A DNA stretch of 64,000 nt from Streptomyces albicerus (lineage in GTDB: Bacteria; Actinomycetota; Actinomycetes; Streptomycetales; Streptomycetaceae), in assembly GCF_008905045.1 (NCBI RefSeq), contig NZ_VWMY01000017.1, forward strand, positions 123,727-187,726. The letters run 5' to 3'. Positions 51,273 to 57,480 of the stretch are shown piece by piece; position 1 is the first letter of the stretch, and each line of letters opens with the position of its first letter. The translations under genes were made by a program, and so were the position numbers. The notes below the pieces were generated by a model, which worked only from the letters and a program-made list of their open reading frames with translations, searched no databases and was not told the origin of the DNA.

Positions 51273-53105
51273 CTACGGGCGGAACCGCAGCACCTGCGGG
51301 TCGTGGTCGCTGATCTGGTCGGAGAACTCCGCGTTGACGTGCACGCTGTCGTACGTGAAGTCGCAGTCCTTGCGGATCGACGGGCTGATCAGGATCTGGT
51401 CGAGGACCTGGCTGTTGCCCTGGTAGACGTAGCTGTAACGCTCGCTCTTCGGCAGGGACTTGATCGCCGGATAGAGGGCGCCGTCGGCCTCCAGGAGCTT
51501 CGTCGTCTGCGAGAACTCGAAGTCGTTGATGTCGCCGAGCGTGACGACGTCCGCGCTCTTCTGCGCGGCCAGGATGTCCTTGACGAAGGCGTTCACCGCG
51601 GTCGCCTGGAGGTGGCGCTGGGTCTCCGAGCTGCGCGCCGGCGGCTGGAACTGCGAGTGCAGCGACTGGTCGCCGCCCTTCGATGCGAAGTGGTTCGCGA
51701 TCACGAAGACCGTCTTGCCGCGGAAGACGAACTCGCCCGCGAGCGGCTTGCGGCTGTTGTCCCAGGCGGCGTCGGCCGGGTCGATACGGCCGGGGGACAG
51801 GGTCAGCGCCGCCTTGCCGCGCACCTTCGTGACGCCGACGGCGGTCGTGGCGTCGCCGCCCGCGCGGTCGACGAAGGAGACGCGCGCCGGGTTGTAGAGG
51901 AACACCTGGCGGATGTTGCCACCCGGCTGGCCGCCGTCCGCGAGGTTCGCCGGGTCGATGGACCGCCAGTCGTACGCCGGGCCGCCGGCCGCCTTGATCG
52001 CGTCGACCAGCTTCTGCATCGTCTGGTCGGCGGCGACCGTGCCGTCGTTCTTCGCGCCGTTGTTGTCCTGGATCTCCTCCAGGGACACGATGTCGGGCGA
52101 CTGCAGGTTGTCCACGATCGCGGCCGCGTGGGCGGCGAACGTGCCGTCCGTCGGGTCGAGGTTCTCGACGTTGTACGTCGCCACCGCCAGCTCGGAGCGC
52201 GACTGCTTGCGCGTCGTCTCGCGCTCGAGACCGCCGGTCTCGACCGTGCCCAGGGTGCGGGCGGTCAGCGTGTAGCCGCCGAACTGGGTGTAGTCGAGCG
52301 GGCCCTCGGTGGTGCCCTTCAGGGTGTCACCGACGTTCGCGGTCGGGAACGGCTGCGTGGCGGTCGGGACCAGCGACTGGATCTGCAGCCGGCCGGTGTT
52401 CTGCGCGGAGTACGCGCCGTAGACGGTGCCGCCGCGGCGGTTGGGGTTCTCCCACGGCTTGACCGTCACCCAGAGCTCGGAGAACGGGTCGGTCGCGGTG
52501 ACCACGCGCGACGAGCCGATCGCGACGTTCATGCCCTCGAGGGACTCGTAGTAGTCGAGGGCGTACTTCTTCGGCCGCAGCGTGAGGCCGTTGACCGAGC
52601 CGTTGGCCGCCGTGTCGCCCTCAGGCGTGTAAGCGGCCGGTACGGAACGGCTGTTGATGACCGTGGCCGCGGGCAGCGCGTTGCCGCTCGACACCACCGT
52701 CACCGTCGGTTTGGTGATCTCGGTGATCGACTGGTTGCCGGACGAGGCGCCGCCCGGCACGAACTCCGTGACCGTGCCCGAGACGGTGACCGAGTCGCCG
52801 ACGGCGACCTTCGGCGTGGAACTGGTGAAGACGAAGACGCCCTCACTGGTGGCCGGGTTGTCGTCCGCGGACGGACCCTGGATCCAGAAGCCACGGGACG
52901 AACCGTAGGTCCGTACGCCCGTCACGATGCCGGCCACGTCCGTGACCTGCCGGCCCGCGAGCGGGGACGTCCGGGTGGAGCCCTGGATGTCATGGACGGC
53001 TACGGAATCGGCCTGGGCGGGCGTGGTGAGAACCACCGCGGAGACCGTGGAACAGACGGCTGCGACGGTGAGCGCGGCTATGCGCGCGGAAGACTTGCTC
53101 GGCAA
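51273..53105 (-). CDS. secreted endonuclease/exonuclease/phosphatase family protein (ExeM/NucH-like)
   Basis: 610 residues. TTG 53105 is the likely start: GGAGGG lies 6 nt upstream and it gives the signal peptide LPSKSSARIAALTVAAVCST followed by cleavage near AQA-DSV. An N-terminal OB-like DUF domain (VHDIQGSTRTSPLAGRQVTD, VGDSVTVSGTVTEF) precedes the EEP nuclease domain: LAVATYNVENLDP, IVSLEEIQDNNG, FVIANHFASKGGD, VVTLGDINDFEFS and SDQISDHDPQVL. It should cleave extracellular DNA or nucleotides with a divalent metal, for example to scavenge phosphate. Confidence 0.92.
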   Translation of the reverse strand: MPSKSSARIAALTVAAVCSTVSAVVLTTPAQADSVAVHDIQGSTRTSPLAGRQVTDVAGIVTGVRTYGSSRGFWIQGPSADDNPATSEGVFVFTSSTPKVAVGDSVTVSGTVTEFVPGGASSGNQSITEITKPTVTVVSSGNALPAATVINSRSVPAAYTPEGDTAANGSVNGLTLRPKKYALDYYESLEGMNVAIGSSRVVTATDPFSELWVTVKPWENPNRRGGTVYGAYSAQNTGRLQIQSLVPTATQPFPTANVGDTLKGTTEGPLDYTQFGGYTLTARTLGTVETGGLERETTRKQSRSELAVATYNVENLDPTDGTFAAHAAAIVDNLQSPDIVSLEEIQDNNGAKNDGTVAADQTMQKLVDAIKAAGGPAYDWRSIDPANLADGGQPGGNIRQVFLYNPARVSFVDRAGGDATTAVGVTKVRGKAALTLSPGRIDPADAAWDNSRKPLAGEFVFRGKTVFVIANHFASKGGDQSLHSQFQPPARSSETQRHLQATAVNAFVKDILAAQKSADVVTLGDINDFEFSQTTKLLEADGALYPAIKSLPKSERYSYVYQGNSQVLDQILISPSIRKDCDFTYDSVHVNAEFSDQISDHDPQVLRFRP

Positions 53106-53420
53106 CGGGATCCCTCCGGGGACGTGCGTGGGCGCCGGGACGAGGGTGGAGCAGCAGTGGGGGAGTCGCGACAACCGGTGGGGCGGTGGTGACGCGCGTA
53201 GAAGCCGGAGCGAGGTGCTACTCGTGAGTTTCTACGCGCGTCAATCTCGTGTCTGGCCAAGGCACTTGTCAAGGTTTCCCGGGTTAAGACTTCTGACAGG
53301 TTCATGAACCGGGCGGCATGGGTTGAAATCCGTCTAGGCTGAGGCTGCAGTTGCCGGGGCGGCCGGCGGGCGTTGTCCCGGGCGGCCCGCGCACCCCCCA
53401 TGTCCTAGGAGAACCAGCCG
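53106..53420. other. divergent promoter region
   Basis: 315 bp between the nuclease gene and the 475-residue gene on the plus strand. It holds the promoter/inverted repeat at 53190-53272 and the palindrome at 53299-53310. TAGGAGAACC at 53406-53415 is the ribosome site of the plus-strand gene. No other gene is seen. Confidence 0.5.
53190..53272 (-). promoter_or_regulatory. promoter and inverted-repeat operator of the nuclease gene
   Basis: On the minus strand, a perfect -35 TTGACA (53267-53272) is followed after 17 nt by CGAGAT (53244-53249). A perfect 14-bp inverted repeat (53190-53203 and 53230-53243, arm TGACGCGCGTAGAA) begins right after the -10 and covers the expected start site. It would suit an unknown repressor. 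A palindrome GGTTCATGAACC lies upstream at 53299-53310. Confidence 0.55.
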
Positions 53421-54848
53421 ATGTCAGACAGTTCCCCCCTGCCGCCGGTGCGTCTGCACTCCGAAGCGGAGCTCGCGCGGGACGCGCTCGCCACGCCGCT
53501 CCTCTCGCGGGCCGTGCGGCTCGCCCGCTGGGCCGGTCAGGACACCCGGGTCGGGGCCGGCGGCGAACTCGTCGAGGAACAGCTGCCGGCGGCCGCCGCG
53601 GAACTCGGTCTCGACGGCGAGGACGCCGCGGCCTTCGCGAGCGAGGCCTGGCGGGTGGCCGTGGACACCGGGCTCGTCGAGATCGTGGACGAGGAGGAGG
53701 GCACGGTCGCCGCGGGCGCCGACCTGGGCCTCGTCCTCTCCGGGGCACCGCAGGATGTGCTGGGACTGTGGCTCGGCGCCCTTGAGACGGTGCTCGCCGA
53801 CGCGAGCGTGCCCGACCTCGACGACATCGTGGAGGCCATGGACGACGGCGGCGAGATCGACTTCTCCGCGCTCGGCTGGGATCCCGACGCGGAAGCGGAG
53901 TTCCTCGACGGCGTGCTCGGGAACCTCTATCTGCTGACCGCCAGCGAGGACGGGCCCGGCGACGGGCCGGTGCCGCTGCCCGCGCTCGCCGCGTCGATGA
54001 TCGTGCCCGACGACATGGGCGAGCCCACCAACGACGTCCTGGAGCAGGTGTCGGACGCGATGATGCGGCTCGACGACCAGTTCCGGCTCCTGGAGCCGGC
54101 CGGGCTCGTCGACTTCCAGCCGGTCGACGAGGCGCTCATGGCCGACACCGACGAGGAGCCCGCGGCGGCGGTCGACGACACGGACGTCTCGCGGTACGGG
54201 ATGGTGCGGCTCACCCCGCTCGGGGTGTACGGGATCCGGGCGCGGCTCCTTGAGGCCGGGTTCACGGCGCCCGCGGTGGGGGACCTCGCGGACAAGGGAG
54301 CGGACGTACTGCTCGACGGCACGGCCACGTTTCCGCCGGCGGCCGCGCAGGCCGAGACCGAGCAGTGGCTCGCCCGGCGTGAACCCCTCGCCGCCGCACG
54401 GGAGTTGCTCGCCGCGGCCCGGGGCTCCGACGCCGGGGCCCCGCTGCGGCGGCTGTGCTGCCAGCAGGCGCTGTCGCTGGTCGGCACGGAGGCCTCGCCG
54501 GCGCTCCGTGAGGTGCTCGACGACGCCGAGCTGGGCGGGCTCGCGCGGGTGTGGCTCTCCGAGCGGGGTGCGCCGGACGTGCCGGCGCCGTCCGAGGAGA
54601 TGGTCTTCTGGCTGACCGTCGACACGATTGCCGCGCAGCTTGCCGCGGAGGGGAACTCGGCGGAGCTGCAGTCCCTCGTCGAGGGGCTCGCGGCGCAGCA
54701 CAGCAGCTTCTTCGCGGCGGCGTGGCGGGTCGACCATCCCGCCACGCCTGATGTGCTGGAGGCGATGGGGCGGCTGCATCCCGACAAGAAGGTGGCCAAA
54801 GAGGCTCGTAAGGCGGCGTTCAAGGCGCGGTCGCAGCAAGGGGGTTGA
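53421..54848 (+). CDS. conserved hypothetical protein (475 aa)
   Basis: Soluble, acidic, Ala/Leu-rich helical protein. ATG 53421 follows TAGGAGAACC. Central part DIVEAMDDGGEIDFSALGWD; RYGMVRLTPLGVYGIRARLL looks like a winged-helix segment; the end HPDKKVAKEARKAAFKARSQ resembles HEAT-type repeats. From memory it is widely kept in Streptomyces without known function. Confidence 0.78.
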   Translation: MSDSSPLPPVRLHSEAELARDALATPLLSRAVRLARWAGQDTRVGAGGELVEEQLPAAAAELGLDGEDAAAFASEAWRVAVDTGLVEIVDEEEGTVAAGADLGLVLSGAPQDVLGLWLGALETVLADASVPDLDDIVEAMDDGGEIDFSALGWDPDAEAEFLDGVLGNLYLLTASEDGPGDGPVPLPALAASMIVPDDMGEPTNDVLEQVSDAMMRLDDQFRLLEPAGLVDFQPVDEALMADTDEEPAAAVDDTDVSRYGMVRLTPLGVYGIRARLLEAGFTAPAVGDLADKGADVLLDGTATFPPAAAQAETEQWLARREPLAAARELLAAARGSDAGAPLRRLCCQQALSLVGTEASPALREVLDDAELGGLARVWLSERGAPDVPAPSEEMVFWLTVDTIAAQLAAEGNSAELQSLVEGLAAQHSSFFAAAWRVDHPATPDVLEAMGRLHPDKKVAKEARKAAFKARSQQGG

Positions 54849-54872
54849 GGGGGGTTTTCTTCGCCCCCGCCG

Positions 54873-54967
54873 CCCCTACCCGTCCCATCCCCTGGGGCTC
54901 CGCCCCAGACCCCGCCAGGGGGCTCTGCCCCCTGGACCCCCGCTCCTCAAACGCCGGAGGGGCTGAT
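54873..54967. repeat. interspersed intergenic repeat with two hairpins
   Basis: Hairpin CTGGGGC-TCC-GCCCCAG (54892-54908), then CCAGGGGGC-TCT-GCCCCCTGG (54915-54935), then CTCCTCAAACGCCGGAGG. I recognise this word order as a frequent Streptomyces intergenic sequence. It lies between convergent genes and likely ends transcription of both. Confidence 0.7.
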
Positions 54968-54970
54968 TTG

Positions 54971-55207
54971 CTACGGCTCGGCCGGTTCCTCGGGCTCGCC
55001 CATCGCGAGCACCCGTACCGGCACGCCCTCGAGCTCGTCGGGGATCACGTCCTCGGGGCGGAGCCGGTCGCGGGGGACCTTGCGGGTGACGAACACGACG
55101 ATCACGTCCTCGCCGGAGTCCTCGTCCTGCCCGGTCCCGACCCCGGTCACGTTGGCCAGCGCCATCAGCCGGTCCTCGTGGAGGCGGCGCGCCTGACGTG
55201 CGTCCAC
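54971..55207 (-). CDS. small conserved hypothetical protein (78 aa)
   Basis: VDARQARRLHEDRLMALANV..., GTG 55207. It has a compact alpha/beta pattern with TGVGTGQDEDSGEDVIVVFV and an acidic Pro-rich tail. It resembles the short GVGxG...VFVxxKVP domain found alone or beside peptidase-like proteins; function unknown. Codon use fits the neighbourhood. Confidence 0.72.
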   Translation of the reverse strand: MDARQARRLHEDRLMALANVTGVGTGQDEDSGEDVIVVFVTRKVPRDRLRPEDVIPDELEGVPVRVLAMGEPEEPAEP

Positions 55208-55329
55208 TTCGGCTCGCCTCCCATAGGTCGTGCGGGTCCTTGGTATGGAGATTATTCCGACCAGTAGTTCGGATGCGAGGACTGCTGGGCCGTATGGGGT
55301 GCCGTTGGCCCGGACGGGCGGATCCGGCC

Positions 55330-55389
55330 GGATCCACGGAAGCCGGATTCACGGAAGCCGGATTCACGGAAGCCGGATTCACGGAAGGG
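55330..55389. repeat. 15-bp tandem repeats (ggattcacggaagcc)
   Basis: Four perfect-to-near-perfect copies at 55330, 55345, 55360 and 55375; the first has one change and the last two. Confidence 0.92.
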
Positions 55390-55410
55390 GGCCCTGGGAT
55401 GTCGGCCCGC

Positions 55411-55432
55411 GTTCAACCGGTGTTCAGCCACG
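55411..55432 (+). promoter_or_regulatory. PHO-box-like direct repeat
   Basis: Two adjacent 11-bp units, GTTCAACCGGT and GTTCAGCCACG, match the Streptomyces PhoP direct-repeat pattern (GTTCA plus six bases). They lie 80 bp upstream of a PhoX-type phosphatase, which fits phosphate control. Confidence 0.55.
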
Positions 55433-55511
55433 GGCGGGACCGTGTGGCCGACAGTCGGGTCCGCCACCCTCCACTCGCCACGGTCACACTCCAGCGTCAC
55501 AGGAGAACAGC

Positions 55512-56972
55512 ATGCCGCTCACCCGCAGGGACTTCGCCAGACGATCCGCGATCACCGGCGCCGGTGTCGCCCTGGTCGGCAGCGTCGGGGCCTTCGCCAC
55601 CGCCCCCGGAGCCCTCGCCTCCCAGGACACCGAGACCACGGGCGACGACGCGGATTCCGGCGACCGGCACGGCGGAGCCGTCGGCTACGGTCCCCTCCTC
55701 CCCGACCCCAAGGGCATCCTCGCGCTGCCCGCAGGGTTCCGGTACCGCGTCATCACCTACAGCGGAAAGACCAAGCTGGAGTCGGGCGAGTTCACCCCCT
55801 CCAACCATGACGGCACGGCCACCTTCGACGGCCCGCGCGGCACGACCCTGCTCGTCAACAACCACGAGCTCAAGGGCCCGCGCTCCAAGTGGAAGTACCC
55901 GGTGCCGCTGACCGAGGGCCTCGTCTACGACCCGGCCGCGTCCGGCGGCTGCACGGTCGTCGAGGTGCGTCCGGGCGGCGCGGTCGCCGAGTGGGTCGGC
56001 ATCTCCGGCACCTCCACCAACTGCGCCGGCGGCAGCACCCCGTGGGGCACCTGGCTCACCTGCGAGGAGAACTCCGACCGGGCCGGCGAGAACGGCATGA
56101 CCAAGGACCACGGCTACGTCTTCGAGGTCGACCCCGCCGACCGCCGTGCCAACCGGAACCCCAAGCCCCTGAAGTTCTTCGGGCGTTACGACCACGAGGC
56201 GGTCGTCATCGACCCCAAGCGCGGGCACGCCTACCTCACCGAGGACGACTCGGACCCCAACGGCCTGTTCTTCCGCTGGGTCCCGCCGCAGGGCTTCACC
56301 CACGGCCGCGGCAAGTTCCGTACCCTCGCCGACGACGCCGGCGTACTCCAGGCGCCCAAGTGCTATGACTCCGGCGGCCGTTACGTCGACGACCTGTCCC
56401 GCGCCACGAAGATCGGCACCGTGTACGGCGTCGACTGGGTCGAGGTACCCGACCGCGACGCCAAGACGGTCGCTGTGCGCGAGCAGTTCGACACCGGCGA
56501 GGTCACCCGCGCCCGCAAGCTCGAGGGCATGTGGTGGGGCGACGGCGGCGCGTACATCGTCTCCTCGTACGCCCGTGACGAGAGCCCCGGCGCCGAGCAC
56601 GACGGCCAGGTCTGGTTCTACGACCCCAAGCGCCGCACGCTGACCCTGAAGGTCCTCCTCGGCGTGAACCCCGACCCGTCTGTCGACGGCGCCTTCGACG
56701 GCCCCGACAACATCACCGTCTCCCCCTACGGCGGCCTCGTCCTCGCCGAGGACGGCGAGGGCGTCTCGCACCTCTTCGGCGCGACCGACAGCGGCCGCAC
56801 GTACCCCATCGCCCGCAACGACCTCAACGTCGGCACCGAAGAGGAGCCGGAGTACAGCGAGTTCGCCGGCGTCACCTTCTCGCCCGACGGAAAGACCCTG
56901 TACGCCAACATCCAGGACCCGGGCATCCTGCTCGCCATCACCGGTCCCTGGAAGCGCCAGAAGCGCGGCTGA
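55512..56972 (+). CDS. PhoX-type (DUF839) secreted alkaline phosphatase
   Basis: 486 residues. Twin-arginine signal RRDFARRSAITGAGVALVGS followed by AxA-type cleavage (ALAS). The DUF839/PhoX beta-propeller is complete: GILALPAGFRYRVITYSGKT, TTLLVNNHELKGPRSKW, CAGGSTPWGTWLTCEENSD, RYDHEAVVIDPKRGHAYLTE, LEGMWWGDGGAYIVSSYARD, DGPDNITVSPYGGLVLAEDG. PhoX enzymes need Ca/Fe and release phosphate from organic esters outside the cell. ATG 55512 has AGGAGAA upstream. Confidence 0.93.
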   Translation: MPLTRRDFARRSAITGAGVALVGSVGAFATAPGALASQDTETTGDDADSGDRHGGAVGYGPLLPDPKGILALPAGFRYRVITYSGKTKLESGEFTPSNHDGTATFDGPRGTTLLVNNHELKGPRSKWKYPVPLTEGLVYDPAASGGCTVVEVRPGGAVAEWVGISGTSTNCAGGSTPWGTWLTCEENSDRAGENGMTKDHGYVFEVDPADRRANRNPKPLKFFGRYDHEAVVIDPKRGHAYLTEDDSDPNGLFFRWVPPQGFTHGRGKFRTLADDAGVLQAPKCYDSGGRYVDDLSRATKIGTVYGVDWVEVPDRDAKTVAVREQFDTGEVTRARKLEGMWWGDGGAYIVSSYARDESPGAEHDGQVWFYDPKRRTLTLKVLLGVNPDPSVDGAFDGPDNITVSPYGGLVLAEDGEGVSHLFGATDSGRTYPIARNDLNVGTEEEPEYSEFAGVTFSPDGKTLYANIQDPGILLAITGPWKRQKRG

Positions 56973-57030
56973 CCCTCCCGATTCCATACGCCGGGAATTA
57001 ATTCGCTCGCCCGTCCCGCGGTACGCCTCC

Positions 57031-57043
57031 TACAGTGATGAAC
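57031..57043 (+). promoter_or_regulatory. candidate promoter of the Y RNA-Ro60 locus
   Basis: A -10-like TACAGT at 57031-57036 ends 7 nt before the first base pair of the first Y RNA-like element (57044). No convincing -35 is seen at the right distance. Confidence 0.4.
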
Positions 57044-57181
57044 GTCCAGGTGCGAAGGCAGGACCTACTTCCACTGATAATGGGGCGGCCGCGGGTTCGA
57101 GTCCCGCCACCGGTACAACGCGCCGGTGTAGCTCAGGGGTTAGAGCACCTACGTCGGTTCCGCCGGCCTTGAACTCTGGAC
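57044..57181 (+). ncRNA. Y RNA-like RNA 1 with permuted tRNA-like module (YrlA type)
   Basis: 138 nt. The ends pair as GTCCAG (57044-57049) with CTGGAC (57176-57181). An internal loop GTGCG/GAACT follows, then AAGGC (57055-57059) with GCCTT (57166-57170). These words match the Ro-binding helix of Y RNAs (5' CGAAGG, 3' CUUGA-CU). A connecting helix GGCGG/CCGCC (57084-57088, 57160-57164) leads to a tRNA-like module in permuted order: T arm with loop TTCGAGT (57091-57107), acceptor 3' strand CACCGGT (57108-57114), a 7-nt linker, acceptor 5' strand GCCGGTG (57122-57128), TA, and D arm GCTC-AGGGGTTA-GAGC (57131-57146). The acceptor strands pair at all 7 positions. It should bind the Ro60 protein encoded downstream. 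Confidence 0.85.
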
Positions 57182-57197
57182 ACCACAACTTCATGCA

Positions 57198-57269
57198 CCT
57201 CCCGGTGCGATGGCAGCGGCTACTTCTCTTCCAAAGAATCCAGGCCGCCGCCGACTTGATCTCGGGAGG
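57198..57269 (+). ncRNA. Y RNA-like RNA 2 (compact, no tRNA module)
   Basis: 72 nt. Outer helix CCTCCCG (57198-57204) with CGGGAGG (57263-57269), perfect 7 bp. The internal loop has GTGCGAT on the 5' side and GACTTGATCT on the 3' side. The inner helix pairs 57212-57220 with 57244-57252 (8 of 9). The terminal loop is pyrimidine-rich (TACTTCTCTTCCAAAGAATC). The words GGTGCGATGG and ACTTGATCT correspond to GGUCCGAAGG and ACUUGACU of vertebrate Y RNA, quoted from memory. No tRNA-like arms, so it differs from its neighbours. Confidence 0.75.
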
Positions 57270-57284
57270 CGCAGCATATGGTGT

Positions 57285-57426
57285 GTGCCCGGTGCGCAGG
57301 CTGCGGATACTTCGGGACCTGATGGGAGACCGTGCGGGTTCGAATCCCGTCATCGATTCGGTCGATGTGGCGGAACTGGCAGACGCGTCAGGAGATAAGC
57401 CCGCCGCCGACCTCGACCTCGGGCAC
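57285..57426 (+). ncRNA. Y RNA-like RNA 3 with permuted tRNA-Leu-like module (YrlA type)
   Basis: 142 nt. Outer helix GTGCCCG (57285-57291) with CGGGCAC (57420-57426), internal loop GTGCGC/CGACCT, then AGG/CCT and GCGG/CCGC pairs. Connecting helix CCTGAT/GTCAGG (57318-57323, 57387-57392). The tRNA-like module is again permuted: T arm with loop TTCGAAT (57334-57350), acceptor 3' strand CATCGAT (57351-57357), a 3-nt turn, acceptor 5' strand GTCGATG (57361-57367), TG, and D arm GCG-GAACTGGCAGA-CGC (57370-57386), which looks like tRNA-Leu. All 7 acceptor positions pair (one G-U). It ends 54 nt before the Ro60 start. Confidence 0.85.
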
Positions 57427-57461
57427 ATTCCATTTGCTGCACCTCCCTCCGAAATGCGAAC

Positions 57462-57480
57462 GAATTCGGGGGAATTCATC
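57462..57480 (+). promoter_or_regulatory. ribosome site of rsr inside a small hairpin
   Basis: GAATTC (57462-57467) and GAATTC (57472-57477) can pair around GGGG, so the Shine-Dalgarno-like GGGGG is in the loop, 8-9 nt before ATG 57481. ACCTCCCTCC at 57441-57450 could also pair with the G run. Confidence 0.45.

Larger units (their letters stand above)
55208..55511. other. PhoX upstream region with repeats
   Basis: 304 bp without a supported gene. It contains four 15-bp repeats (55330-55389), a PHO-box-like pair (55411-55432) and the ribosome site AGGAGAA before 55512. Confidence 0.5.

Noticed and set aside
55330..55389. CRISPR array
   Set aside because: The 15-bp units are directly adjacent with no spacers; they are a minisatellite.
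57122..57190. Ordinary tRNA gene starting GCCGGTGTAGCTCAG
   Set aside because: There is no anticodon arm or downstream T arm. The matching T arm and acceptor strand lie upstream, so this is a permuted tRNA-like module in a Y RNA.
57169..57480. N-terminal extension of the Ro60 protein
   Set aside because: The frame is open but runs through the Y RNA elements, and conserved TROVE sequence starts at 57481 with its own ribosome site.
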